Positions 11,159-23,918 are shown, numbered from the stretch's first letter. The stretch is 64,000 nt of DNA from Amphiduros pacificus (GCA_949316495.1 OX439005.1:5241001-5305000); one strand, 5' to 3'. Notes: generated by a model from the sequence alone, not told the origin. Translations and numbers: made by a program.

Positions 11159-12383
11159 GTGAGTACAAATATTGTTGGTATATACTTGTATTTGTTGTTG
11201 TTTACTCACTCCAATTTCCAAGGGCCACACAGCCATGGGTCATGTTTGATTAGTACTAGGCTCAACAGTTGAAGCAAGAAATATTTCTATGCCAAAGAAA
11301 TTGCCAAAGAAAATAATTTTGGACATTCCTTTGAACTTTATTTTGTATTTGGTCAAGAATTATTTTCTTTATAAGAAATTGCATGGAAAAAAATACAATT
11401 TGGTACAAAGCCTTTTTCTGTAAAATTGTCTATTATCAGAAAGTGTGTACTTGAGAAGACCTGGGAGATGAGTTGAACTGAATTAAAAGAAGACACAAAA
11501 GTGCATAAAATATATCTATAATTCTCTCAAGAAAATCAGAATATTTAGGTGTTAAATTGACAGGAATTATATGTAACAGTAAACTTGCCCTTTTGCCGTG
11601 ATGCACGACCCTCCCATTTTGGTTGATGAATAGATATTGCAGTATTTCATGTGAATATGAAATGAAAAAGTCTGTTTAATTGCACATCCATATCAGTAGT
11701 TATACAGTGACAATTAGTACCAAATTCTGACTGCTCCAGTTTGACCTCAGTGCTTATTATAAAGCCAACTGACCAATGAAATCAGATATCAATTTATATT
11801 AGATGGGAACCTCATTCAATCCTGCGCTTATCAGACGGTGTAACATAGGATCAACAAGCCCTCAAGAGAAATTTACAAGCAATTGACCGCTAAGATGTGT
11901 TCATGTGGTGACGTCTATGGTATTATCTCATATACAGGGGATTAGGTCATGGACATTTGTGACATTACCATTGTAAATAATGGCTGGATTTATGTGGCGT
12001 CATCGGAGTTGAGTTTACCACCCCATACCCTCTACTGTAGGCTAGCTGGAGGCTAGCTAGAGGCTAGCTGGAGGCTGGCTAGAGGCTCGCTGGAGGGTAG
12101 TTCACCAGTCCAGCTGTTACACCTGGCAGAGCTGATCCCAGGGTTAGGCATGTCAGGTTTGCATGCAATGTGCCCATTTAGCATAGAACTTTACAATCTG
12201 TTCTGACTGATAAATGACAGTAATAGGCTTTTAAAATTAATTACAGATTTCTTGTTATACAAATTGTTTGATGACACATTTCTGTATATTCATATTGTTT
12301 TCGTCATTATTCGGGTGTTAGTGCATTAGTCATCGTATGTTGCGGAGTTTGATCAATTTTTTTCAATGTCTCGTCCTGAACAG
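11159..12383 (+). other. intron 2 of the KIF26-like gene
   Basis: It runs from GTGAGT at 11159 to a polypyrimidine tract and CAG at 12381-12383 (TTTTTTTCAATGTCTCGTCC before GAACAG). It is AT-rich, with a short 12-bp GCTAGCTGGAGG-type repeat at 12039-12099. Nothing else is recognised. Confidence 0.6.
12039..12099 (+). repeat. short 12-bp tandem repeat
   Basis: About five imperfect copies of GGCTAGCTGGAG, with variants GCTAGA and CTCGCT, in intron 2. The GCTAGC core is palindromic. Confidence 0.85.
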
Positions 12384-12749
12384 GTGTATGAAGGTCATAT
12401 GACCTCTCCGCGGTCCCCATCCAAGAGTGGAAGGACCACTCCGATTCCTGCAGTGAACCCCCCGGGACGGTCGACTCCGATGCCCGGGGAGGCCACTCCG
12501 AGGTCCAGGTCTCGGGTTCGGGATCACCATCGGGATAGAGACCACCGAGACCGTGACCGCGGCGGGGGAGGAAACGCCAGCGACACGGGAAGCAGCGTGA
12601 ACGGAGACTCTACCTACAGTCAAGGTCATAGTGGAGTACTGACCGGCCTGTGGTGTGACCACTGTAGCAAGAGACTCGTGGAGCTCAAGAGACAAGCCGT
12701 CAAACTCTGGATGCCCCATGCCGCCAACAGAAACGGTGCAAACATCAAG
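12384..12749 (+). CDS. KIF26-like atypical kinesin, exon with the CxxC/LVELKRQA motif
   Basis: This 366-base exon encodes 122 residues, with an acceptor (GAACAG|GTG) and donor (AAG|GTAAGA), phase 0 at both ends. It starts VYEGHMTSPRSPSKSGRTTP, continues with Ser/Thr-Pro-rich sequence, an Arg-Asp/His low-complexity stretch, a Gly run, and ends with the diagnostic segment [20 protein letters not shown] then LWMP. From memory, human KIF26B has [20 protein letters not shown] at the equivalent place, followed in the next part by a second CxxC with LNQLKQEA. KIF26A, KIF26B and C. elegans VAB-8 form a metazoan kinesin group with degenerate motors, involved in cell migration, axon guidance and Ret or Wnt5a-Ror signalling. 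The motor domain is not in the window. Paralogue (A or B) cannot be assigned; most invertebrates would be expected to have one copy. Confidence 0.85.
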
Positions 12750-12811
12750 GTAAGACCTCTCCCTGTATATTGTAGTTTCTTATTTTAACACCAGGGTGTT
12801 TTCTCACATTG

Positions 12812-12825
12812 TCACCAGGTGGCAC
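12812..12825 (+). promoter_or_regulatory. CTCF-like motif, one mismatch
   Basis: TCACCAGGTGGCAC differs from CCASYAGRKGGCRS only at the first base. It lies about 60 bp after the exon 3 donor and just before a (GT)n(TA)n microsatellite. Motif match only. Confidence 0.3.
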
Positions 12826-12827
12826 AA

Positions 12828-12865
12828 GTGTGTGTGTGTGTGTATATATATATATACATATATAC
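12828..12865. repeat. (GT)n(TA)n microsatellite
   Basis: A run of GT dinucleotides passes directly into TA dinucleotides, ending ATATATACC. Confidence 0.95.
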
Positions 12866-13456
12866 CGTATACTTGACAAAAGTTTAGAACCACTTTCTCG
12901 AGGATAAGTATTGTCCGTTAGTGTGCTATGAATTATTCAAAAAGTCACTTTTAGTTATTATGTGGGAATATGTAACAAGGACATCAATATTTATAGGAGA
13001 TTATAAAAAAAGGTCATGAAACAACAAAAAGGGTATTGTCAGATATAAATTGTCTTTTATATGTCTATGTTTTGAATTTTAAACATATAATAAAAGTGAA
13101 AAGAGTGTGATTTGTGATGCTGAGTCGGGCTTATGAGTGTAAAGGGCAGATCCAATAGTACAAAGCCTTGAGGATTGGTCAATATTTGAAGGGGGAGCAA
13201 GAGGTCTGTAGGATTATATATGATAAATAACATATATTTGTCAAGATGCTTTGAATGTAAAACATGGTTTTAAATGTGAAAAAAATGTGATATAAAGAAG
13301 AAACTTGTAGGATTTAGCCATAAGGCTTTTTGTGCTAAAAAATGATGAAAAACATGTGTGCCAACCTGCTTAGACATTAAGAAGAATATGACATGAATCT
13401 TAAAAATGGCATCTACTATTTTGTTTGAGGAAAAACAACTGTTTGTGAAGAAAAAG

Positions 13457-13592
13457 GTAACATTTATACTGTGCAGATTCCAGACAATGTCTGCTCAAAG
13501 TGCTTCATAGTAACTGGGTAGGATTTGAACTGGGAATCCCAGGATTTAAGGCAAAATACTCTACCAATAGGCCGGTTGCAGGTCGCCATCTT
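13457..13592 (-). mobile_element. tRNA-derived SINE remnant
   Basis: On the minus strand, CCTATTGGTAGAGTA resembles a tRNA A box and CCCAGTTCAAATCC a B box, about 35 bases apart as in a tRNA. Downstream comes GAAGCACTTTGAGCAGACAT, then GCACAGTATAAATGTTA. I recall this AGCACTTTGAGC...GCNNTATAAATGTTA tail from SINEs of molluscs and other invertebrates. The promoter-like head plus this tail supports a SINE inserted in reverse orientation. No clear target-site duplication was made out, and the boundaries are approximate. Confidence 0.6.
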
Positions 13593-14834
13593 GCCTCATT
13601 AAAACCAAAAATATTTTCAACTGCACAAACAAAATCAAAAGTGCACGAAAAAAACTCTCTAAATTCCAGTCATTTAAAAAAAAGATGGTAACCAGCATTT
13701 GCACTATTGAAGTATTTCGGCTAGATAATTTACGTCGACAGCGTATAACATAAACGATGGGTTCTACATTGTGTAGATATTGGACAAGAACTCGAAAAAA
13801 ATAAGTAGCAATACCAGAGAGAAAAAAAGCTTAAGAAGGTTACAAAGAAGACAGATCTATGGGATGGTATAGGGCGGACATATTAGCCATCGCTCATCGT
13901 ATCTCTTATGATTGTATAGAGTGTTGACGTCCACAATTGATCAGCGGGGTCTCCATGGACACCGGGCGACTCCGCCAAGCTCCCAAATGAGAGATTTGTG
14001 CTTATCTCGCTGAGCAATCGAAGCTACAAACTTGCAACATCAAAAGGAAACCTCAGCGTCAGCTGACGTGTGTGAAAACCATTGAAATTATATGAGGCCG
14101 AATATGAAGGGGTTTACTGTTGTGGTTTACAGAACTTGGTAGTTTTTTTTTTTTTTTTTGCCGAAATGTCCCGTGATGAATACCCACAATGCTGTGCGGC
14201 CGTGGACAGTAGGGGAGAAGCGCTTGTGGCTGTTTGCCCTCCTTACCTGAGGGAGCAGTTATTGGTTGGAGTGGGTCGTTCACCAGTGTTAATTATAGAG
14301 ATTAGAATGCTTTGTTTCTAGGCGCGGGATGATGACCGCATCTGGCGGACGGACAGACCGCGTGACACACCTAATAGCAAATAGCACTAATAACCCTTCA
14401 TTACACATTGTTCTCTTTGCCTTATTTCATCATTATGTCTGTCAAGGGCTCAGCATTAACATTTTCCTCATTGTTAACCTCCTAAGCAATGCTAAATACT
14501 TAAATATTGCAAACTGTTTTTAATGTGATATTTCCAATAGTGTGATATTTCCTTGTTGCTATTTTTTTATTACTTCAGTATTTTTCACCACTTTATTATT
14601 TTTTTTATGAAGACTTTTTTATCTGAAATAAAAAAAATTTTAATGTCGGACCCTGCATTTTCTTAATTAATTCATATGGGTGAATGGATATTTATGAAAC
14701 ATTATGATATTGGTGATTTACAAATAAATTCAATTAAAATACTTTATGAGCTGTCTACAAAAAAGTGCGGGCACATAATGAAATAATTGAACTTTACTCC
14801 CAATTCGCCTTCAGCAAATTTTCATATTTTATCA

Positions 14835-14855
14835 CCCCCCCCCCCCCCCCCCCCC
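14835..14855. repeat. poly-C run
   Basis: Twenty-one consecutive cytosines, then TCCC. The length is likely polymorphic and prone to sequencing error. Confidence 0.95.
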
Positions 14856-15413
14856 TCCCGTTTAAATGAATGACATTAAGGAATATCCAAAGTACAGACT
14901 CGGTTAGATGAGAATTAGGAAGCACTTGCCTTTTCACATGTTTCACTATCGATTTAGGGTCGGATTTGACACTTGGGAACGAGTGAATTTGCTATATCAT
15001 TCGTCGCTGTGTCTTTGATGTGATTTTATCGAATCCCCCGGATATTGACGACACTGCCACCATTTTGTCCATCTCGTATCAATGGCCTTCCTCGGTGCCA
15101 ATATTTCGTAAAGATTTTATGTCACCGCTTGATAGAATTAAAAGAAGCATTTAGACATCGTGTAAGATCTGATATTGAAACTCGCACAAATATTGAAAAT
15201 CACAAGTTCAGCCAAATATCTAGTGAAGCGTGTTTTCGATAGTGGGTCGCAGAAATGTGTCAAATTGTATGGATTAATGAGTGGAAACACAACAGGTGCT
15301 TCCAATGCCACTTTATTGTGTCTCCACTTCTGGAGAGCTTCACCACTTAATCTCGGCGTAAAACTGGTTCCACGACCGATCTCAGAAATATAAACAGTTG
15401 GATCCAATCATCT

Positions 15414-15580
15414 ATAGGGTCACGCAAAAAAGTCACATTACATCACGCATGATCTTCGCTTGTATCTGGTCACGTATACTGCTGCGTGACATTATTTGAT
15501 CACGTGCATAGCTCATTATTGTTACGCCATACCCCTTGTGTGACCATATTTGGTCACGTTCATGTGTGACCAAAAAGATG
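15414..15580. repeat. GTCAC/GTGAC-rich degenerate repeat
   Basis: Repeated GTCACG, CGTGAC and GGTCACG words are spaced irregularly and end in GTGTGACCAAAAAGATGTTT. It resembles the 31-bp array at 30747-30850, which ends GGTCACTAAAAGATGTTTGG. The two are probably copies of one dispersed element of unknown type. Confidence 0.5.
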
Positions 15581-15737
15581 TTTGACTCCAACCGATAAAG
15601 TGTCATTAGAATAGTACAAGTCAATAACGGCTTACTTGAGTTAGAATGTCAATGAAAAAGAACATCTTGTTTTCACAACATTCATGAATGAAGTTTTAGT
15701 TTAATCATGGCTTACTTTTTAGCCTTTTACATCAGTA

Positions 15738-15786
15738 GATTGATTGATGATAGATCAATCAATCAATATATATATATATATATATA
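15738..15786. repeat. perfect inverted repeat plus TA microsatellite
   Basis: GATTGATTGAT at 15738-15748 and ATCAATCAATC at 15754-15764 are perfect 11-bp arms around a 5-base loop, followed at once by a TA run. It may be a hairpin or simply a collapsed (GATT)n/(AATC)n microsatellite. Confidence 0.85.
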
Positions 15787-18097
15787 AGTTCAGTGAGGAA
15801 GTGAATTTGTTAGCACAGAGAAAGCAATCACAAGTTACTCTATTATTCCTCAGGGACACAAAATATCACATTATTTATTATAGGATGAAGTCAATAGGAT
15901 TATTGGATTAGCTTATGTAATCTAAGAGATAATACAGCTTAATCTCTGTGGATTATTTGGTTAAGGATTAAACAGGGATCCCAGAAGAAGCAATAAAATG
16001 TTAATGATAAGTCAGGAAAGATAGAAATACCATGATAAGGCCCTTGTGAGGAATTAGCCATGAAAACATGTGTTATTAGGCCGAATAGAAGAAAAAGTTT
16101 GTTTCTGATTCCCCTACCTACCCTATTTCAAACCCTGCTACCCTGTTTTTTTAGGACTTTCTAGGTGAAAAGACTTTCTAGGTGAAAAGACATAGTTATT
16201 ATGTCATTTTAATATATCCATTCTCATAACTTTATACAAAAATTTAAAAAAATTAAATAAAAACAAAAAAAAATTCAGGGTCGTTAAGAGAAACAAGGTT
16301 ATTATTATTTTTTGGCCTTACAGTGATAGAGACACATGGGAGACATAATTAATTTAATATTATTCCAGTGAGTTATCTGAATTATATAGATAAGCTAAAC
16401 CTTATACCCCATAACATGGCAACTCAAAAACATACAATTATAACAACTTTAAGTGACTAAATGTTCAAATCCAGTGGAATCAGTCCCAAAACATCAGCTT
16501 AGTAATGTTAAAAGATATAGATTTTACAATTGAAAAATCAATTTCAACAGCGTATCATGTGATGGCAAGTGACTGCTTGTAGTTTATTTTGTTTCCGCTC
16601 ATAATTTGCACCAGGACTTTATCTACACAGTGAAATTGGATTGAGAACGTGTCACAATTTACTCGGGAATTATGTGTCCTTTGCTCTTTGTAGCCATGTT
16701 GACGGAGTGATTTTGGAGTAGCTTTCAATGTACACGTATTACTGGCGCTCCTCGTGGTCGGAATAGAGAAAGGTCCTTACTCTTGTTTACTTCACCAGAC
16801 TTTATGTCACACGCTGGTCCCTTGTATTGATGGATCATATTTACCCAGGGAGCATGCATTGTTTGGCACAACTAAACACCTGTGTTTGATCTTTTAGAAT
16901 TCGAGGATCGTAATATCTCTATCGCTTTGCACAGTCTGGTGTGTATATGCTGACAAAATTCACAAAAGCGATCTTTGAACTTTGTACCTTTTGACAGTTA
17001 TATGACCAGTGTAAATGACCTCAAACTTCTCCTTGATGACCTTTGGAGGTCTCTATTAATGGTGCAATATGACTTTAAACAACAACCCCCATGTGGTTGT
17101 TATGGGATATGGCCAGGGTGGGTTGAGACAGATGGTCACATTAAAACCACGCTTATCAGCTAGAAATTGCAATTTAAATGATAGAATTTGCATTTTACAA
17201 GCAATGATATTATTCATGGACAGTCGTTTAAATAACATAGAGCACCAGGCGCCATTGATCAAGGACATACAGTTATTCTAAGTATTGCCTCATAAAAAAG
17301 GTCTGTGTGCTGAACTCCTGAACAAAACCACAAATTCAATTTTAAACGCGAAGCTGGACAAATTGACAAAAGTGAAAAAAAAAAACTGAAAACAAAGCAG
17401 TTTGCGGCGAAGAGAAGTGTAAATAGTGGACAACATATTGGAAATGATAACATGTTTTTTATTGTTTAAAGGCATCAAGGTGTAAATGCACGTGCACGAG
17501 TTCTTTGATGTTTCCTGCATGTCAGGTGAAAGCCTACCTGGACAAAACATTCATGAAATGGACGACTAAAACTCGTCGGTTACGAGTGTAGATTGCGGGA
17601 ACATAACACGCAGAGTATGAGTCAGAGAGACCCACAGTTCACACCTTTAATTATCAGGTGTGAAGAGCTCTGCGGAGAGGTATTGGCTGAGTTTTCGCAT
17701 AAAAGATCTATCCTTAAGAAGCACTTTGGTTTACAAGGCCTAGAGATTGGGAGCAACTACGAAGCATTTTCTCTCTTCATTTTTTTCTCCGGTCTGGGGT
17801 GTAGGGGAGGGCTTGCATAAACTCCGACCACATCATACATCACCAAACTAAAGCTTTCTCTTCATTGAGTACCAACACACTCTTTATTTATTCATCACAT
17901 TAATGTTTTTGAAACGTTTGTCTGCTATGGTAATTTTCTACTGTATATTTGTATCTAATGGAGTAATGTTGCTTGAGAAGGGGCACAAATAACTCAACAG
18001 CCCTTTCTGATCAATGCGAAATGATTAACAAAAATAACACTATATCTAATAGTAAATGATAGAATCAAACAAGATGTCAGCTTATGGCAAGGTATCC

Positions 18098-18225
18098 AGA
18101 GTGGAATTAAGGTTCTGGATGAGGGATTCTGGAATTCCATACCAGAGATCAGACCAGTGGTGGTTATGGATGCTGGATGAGGGACTCTGGCATTCCGTTC
18201 CAGAGAGGAGACTGATGGATTTTGT
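18098..18225 (+). repeat. degenerate ~60-bp direct duplication
   Basis: GGATGAGGGATTCTGG and GGATGAGGGACTCTGG occur about 60 bp apart, each followed by AATTCC/CATTCC and CCAGAG. The duplication lies just before the 30-bp array and may be an unrelated older tandem duplication. Confidence 0.6.
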
Positions 18226-18276
18226 GAAGATTGCCAGGGAAGCCCAACAGCTTGAGGAAGGATAACAACTCCGTAA

Positions 18277-19612
18277 GGGGAGGTACAAGCTTGTACATAC
18301 AGTGGTGGGGAGGTACAAGCTTGTATATACAGTGGTGGGGAGGTACAAGCTTGTGCAGACAGTGGTGGGGAGGTACGAGCTTGTGCATACAGTGGTGGGG
18401 AGGTACGAGCTTGTGCATACAGTGGTGGGGAGGTACAAGCTTGTATATACAATGGTGGGGAGGTACAAGCTTGTACATACAGTGGTGGGGAGGTACAAGC
18501 TTGTGCATACAGTGGTGGGGAGGTACAAGCTTGGAGATACAGTGGTGGGGAGGTACGAGCTTGTGCATACAGTGGTGGGGAGGTACGAGCTTGTGCATAC
18601 AGTGGTGGGGAGGTACAAGCTTGTACATACAGTGGTGGGGAGGTATGAGCTTGTATATACAGTGGTGGGGAGGTACGAGCTTGTACATACAGTGGTGGGG
18701 AGGTACGAGCTTGTACATACAGTGGTGGGGAGGTACGAGCTTGTGCATACAGTGGTGGGGAGGTACAAGCTTGTACATACAGTGGTGGGGAGGTATGAGC
18801 TTGTATATACAGTGGTGGGGAGGTACGAGCTTGTATATACAGTGGTGGGGAGGTACAAGCTTGTATATACAGTGCTGGGGAGGTACGAGCTTGTACATAC
18901 AGTGGTGGGGAGGTACGAGCTTGTATATACAGTGGTGGGGAGGTACGAGCTTGTGCATACAGTGCTGGGGAGGTACAAGCTTGTATATACAGTGGTGGGG
19001 AGGTATGAGCCTGTATATACAGTGGTGGGGAGGTACGAGCTTGTACATACAGTGGTGGGGAGGTACGAGCTTGTACATACAGTGGTGGGGAGGTACGAGC
19101 TTGTGCATACAGTGGTGGGGAGGTACAAGCTTGTACATACAGTGGTGGGGAGGTATGAGCTTGTATATACAGTGGTGGGGAGGTACGAGCTTGTATATAC
19201 AGTGGTGGGGAGGTACAAGCTTGTATATACAGTGCTGGGGAGGTACGAGCTTGTACATACAGTGGTGGGGAGGTACGAGCTTGTATATACAGTGGTGGGG
19301 AGGTACGAGCTTGTGCATACAGTGCTGGGGAGGTACAAGCTTGTATATACAGTGGTGGGGAGGTATGAGCCTGTATATACAGTGGTGGGGAGGTACAAGC
19401 TTGTATATACAGTGGTGGGGAGGTACAAGCTTGTATATACAGTGGTGGGGAGGTACGAGCTTGTACATACAGTGGTGGGGAGGTACGAGCTTGTATATAC
19501 AGTGGTGGGGAGGTACGAGCTTGTATATACATTGGTGGGGAGGTACGAGCTTGTACATACAGTGGTGGGGAGGTACGAGCTTGTATGTACAGTGGTGGGG
19601 AGGTACGAGCCT
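18277..19612 (+). repeat. 30-bp minisatellite, about 44 copies, with an exact 360-bp duplication
   Basis: The unit begins AGTGGTGGGGAGGTACAAGC and continues TTGTATATAC. Copies are exactly 30 bp with no indels and vary at a few sites (A/G in TAC[A/G]AGC, and the TATA/CATA/GCATA positions). The block 18661-19020 is identical to 19021-19380, so a 12-unit higher-order block has been duplicated without later change. Long open frames on both strands follow from the period being a multiple of three and the units lacking stops. Confidence 0.97.
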
Positions 19613-20304
19613 ATAAATTATATATTATGTTTAATGAGAATGAGATGTTACAGATAGAATTAAAAATGGATATTATACTTTACATATCCTGATGGCATGC
19701 AAAATAAACCCAGAATTGTTGAGTTATTTCATGCATTGATGAGGACATTTTTGGATACTTAGTTTTACTTTTCTCAACCAAAATTTAGCTTTAATATTCA
19801 GATCATGACAAGTGGTGCAATGACCTCATAAAGACTGGACCCGTTTAGTGTGATAAAGCGTGAACTTTTGGGACCTTTTTGACCTTTTCCTTATGACCTA
19901 TGATTAAGCATCTTCCACCGAACACTAAGGCTGAGCCCTTACTGCCGTACATCAAACTTGATCCTTCTTTGTGTTACAAAAGTTGATGATTTCCTATGAT
20001 ACAGAAATTGATGTTTTCCTGTGTTATGTAACTAACCCTTTCTGTATGACAACTTTCCTCTCTGTTAAACAGAATGACCTTTTTCCATGATATACAACTT
20101 AACTGTTTCCCATGATACATAACTTTTAACTTTTCCAGCCCGACCTTGATTGACTTACACCAAACGTGATGGACCAAAAACTCTAAAATTTATTTTATTT
20201 TATATTTTTTCACTTAACTGGAACATTTACAAGCATTTCAACGATGGACATCTAGCAAGGCTGTTGTCGACTGTGAGATTGCATATCAATCATACTGAAT
20301 ATAG

Positions 20305-20392
20305 CTCGCCCTGTAGACGTAAATGTCTCGCCGTGTAAACGTAAATGTCTCGCCCTGTAGACGTAAATGCCTCGCCCTGTAGATATAGATGG
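20305..20392 (+). repeat. 22-bp tandem repeat, 4 copies
   Basis: CTCGCCCTGTAGACGTAAAT plus two bases, repeated at exact 22-bp spacing (20305, 20327, 20349, 20371). The last copy runs into AGATATAGATGGCGCTTAG, which weakly resembles a CTCF core. Confidence 0.9.
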
Positions 20393-23300
20393 CGCTTAGA
20401 GAAGGAGCAGACTCATCATGCCGCAGTAGGAAATGATCACAAAGAACGAATTCATCCTAATGCCAGAAAACAGGGTCCTACGAGAACCACTTCCAGAAAT
20501 CTTTAACAAATTGTACTAAATCTCAACCGTCTATGCTTTGATGTGCTTTTAAGTTGAACATAATGACCAACTCGGGTCTTTCTGTTCAGTTGGCTGACCC
20601 TGCTGAACATGCCTAGTGGCTAATGCATTAAGTAAATCATCTGATTTAATTAGTATGCATGCGGGACAGGTTTAAGTCAAGGAATTGGGTCCGCAATGCT
20701 CGGTCAATCCCTTAAATAGGTCGTGAGTAATCTGCAATGTCCAAATGCAATGGGCTACACAATTGGCAATGTCATTAGGAGATTGATGATACCATTCTCA
20801 AAGTTTGCTGACATGAGTTTTGAATTAAAACGAAATTAACTTGCCGTTTTTTTTAATGTTTCTTCAACTGGAAAAAATATTCATTGTCTGAAGTGTACAC
20901 GTGTTTTCACATAGGTAGGGTGCAGTTTTGATTTTGACCGATATTCGTGAAAGGTTATTAGATGTTTGATGGGAAATTATGATTAATTCGGATATCACTT
21001 ACTAGAATTATGCACAAATATTTGAAAATAATTCCATTGGTGAAACAGAAAACATGTTAAATTTCCCCAGAGAGATCTACTGTGTCATGGAGATATCGGG
21101 TCTTAGTGGAACTGGGTGAAGAAACGCTGCATGTTGTTATCCGACATTTCTTCGTCTCCAGTCGTACACCTCTGTCTGAATGATTCATTCATGCTATTAT
21201 TGACAGAAGGAATTTCAAGCCAAAATCATAATTAATCTAGCCTTTTTTTAGACCGACATCCAGGTCTGATTGATGTCGGCCACGTCGGAAATACGTGGGG
21301 GTCACATTTTCAAGGGCAGAATCGGGTCGATGTGGTCAGGTTTTAGAACAACTGAAAATCATGTTTAATGGGTTGTGGAATTTTTGTTAATTGGGGACGA
21401 CATGACAATAGTGAAACAAGCTGGGAACTCTGGGATACTTGAGGTAATTAGCAAAACATGGCGGAAACAACTTGTCTGATGTCTGCATTTTGCCGCAAAT
21501 TTGTGACAACCAGCTTCTGTCAAAAATTGAAAGATGGGCAAATTAAATGTTTGATTTTATACAGTTCTGCCGTCTGAATAATGAACAGATAAATCAGATT
21601 CTTTCTTAATCACTCTCAAATTTAAGGGTTTATGTGACTATTTTTAATCTGTGAAGAAAATGTCATTACAAAGGACAATATGTCATAGTGAATCTGATTG
21701 GTGCTGACACCTGGTGTAGGAAAGTTCTCGGTGGGGAGGACAAATTAGCAATGATCTTCATTATGAGAGACACCGATAGAATTACCTATGCTATGATTTG
21801 ACGTCGTTGTTCAGGTGTCATAGACTGTCATGGCTCCAGAAGCACTTACTTTCAAGCGATAGTTACAAGAAAAGAGAAAGGAGCGATGAGTCAGACACAG
21901 AAAACAAGACGGCTTGCTTGTGAAAGTTTCCATTCATTGCCACATTTTGTTTCGAAATGTCGATAATTGCTGGGGTTGCAAGAACTGGGGCGAGCACACG
22001 TGAAAGGGACTCGTGAACAGGAATCGGGTCATGCCAAGATGGAGAAATATTCCATGGTTATTATTAGAGTCTTTGTGACATTTGATTACTCGTGGAAACA
22101 TCAAAGTACTGGGTGACACAGATTTAGGCAGATTAGGGGATCAGCACCTGTAATCCGCTGGGTAATATTATCTAAGCCTCATTCCCATCATACACGTTGG
22201 AGGTTGCCTCTTCACAGGGAAGAGGAACACAGTCAGAAGCACAGAGAAAAAAAAAACATCCTCCTTAGATAGATACCCTGTAATTTAGAGTCTTTTGGTA
22301 ACGAGATGTTAAACATCTTACTTTGAGTTTCTTTTCTTTGAAATGTTAAGCTTAAAAGTGCTATATTATAGAAACTTTTGTCTGTAGCTTTTGGTTCACA
22401 AATAAAGCTTGGATTTAATTGATGGCGGATTGATGAACAAAAAAAAAGGTGTAACACGAATGAAGGAGGGATTTATTTATCAAAAGCAACTTTTCGTGGA
22501 GGGCAGAGTAGTTTTTATAAAATAGTAGATTCAGATTTCTAGTGACACACGAAGTGAGTTTTAGGGAGAGAGAATATAGAAGCTAGGTGGCTGACTCATC
22601 ACTTACCTGCATCTCTTATCAATATCAGCAAACCCGACGTCTGCCATGCAAATATCCGTCTTTACCTCATTGAAGTCCCCTTTTATAATTAAAATTTCAA
22701 CAAAATTGCTTTGTCTTGAAGTGTAAAGAAAATCTTGTTCAATATGTTTCAATAATTATGTTCCATTTTTGATATGTGACCAAATTTGTTTTCGTAAAAT
22801 CGCTGGACAAATATTTCAAAATGGCAGCCAAAGGCTTGTGCATCAAAGTGATGTTAATATTTCATGGCATTCAACTATCCAGGGAGGTTTGGAGGACTGT
22901 ACTTAAGCAATGATTTCTAAATGATTTTGAAGGCACTAGAATGAGAAACAAAGTTTGCAAAGCAATGGATCGGAAATGAGGATAAATCGGAACGGCGGCT
23001 TTCGTAATCTCAACTAAGTGATACACCATGTAAAATTACTTCACAAATATGGTTATATTTGATTAGAAAAATGGTGCTTTTTGTCGTGTAAAATGTCTGA
23101 TTAATTGGGTGGCTGTTATGGTTACTTCAATGTTATATTTAATATAGAGAAAAAAGTGATATGAATAAATTTAGAAAGACGTTTTTCTCGATGCATGTAA
23201 AGCTTGGTTGATGGATGTTTAAACTTGTTAAGGACGAGAGATTCACGTTTTAATGGTGCTTGTTCACATACTCAACACAGGAAATGCCTGATTTATTTCT

Positions 23301-23904
23301 GTTATTAATCCTTCAAGGATAAAATTGTACAAGTGCAGAAAAGTTTAAGTACCCAACTGAATAGTGCTAGCATTGATGTCCAGAGCATGAGAAACTAAAA
23401 TATGGCGACCCTTGACCTCTGGCCTTCCGTCACATTAACTACACATTATGAGTCTACCCATATATGCACAGTATATTTTTGTACGCTTTACAAGATGAAG
23501 TGTTGTCTGATTCGTTAGCAACAGGCGGCTTTCAAAGCTATTTTAAATGGCCGTTTCAGCATTGACGTCGCCTCGTAATGAGAGATGTTAGTACATGGAT
23601 CCTTTATCCCGAGCGTGAATTTGATTCAGCCATAGTGAATCTTCTGCCGAAGTTTTATGACAAAATCGGTTTATTGGAAGAATATATATGCTTCGGATTG
23701 ATGAGGATCAAGATTTGATCAAATTGGTGTTGTAAAACTTGTGAAGTTCTTCGCTATTTATGGAGGATTTGATGTGTGTCTAAGGACCTGTTATGGTTGT
23801 CTATCTAAACCTCAAATAGAGATTTATGACTGACCATATAAAAGGCAAAGGTATTATCAGATGTCATGTTCTGGAGGGGTAGTGCCCTTTTATGGAACAG
23901 CAGA

Positions 23905-23918
23905 TGACCTTGTGACCT
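23905..23918 (-). promoter_or_regulatory. DR2 nuclear-receptor-like element
   Basis: TGACCT, two bases, TGACCT: two perfect half-sites as a direct repeat with spacing 2. Motif only. Confidence 0.25.

Noticed and set aside
17994-19657. Long frames on both strands across the 30-bp array (up to 512 codons)
   Set aside because: Period divisible by three with stop-free units; several frames on both strands are open together.
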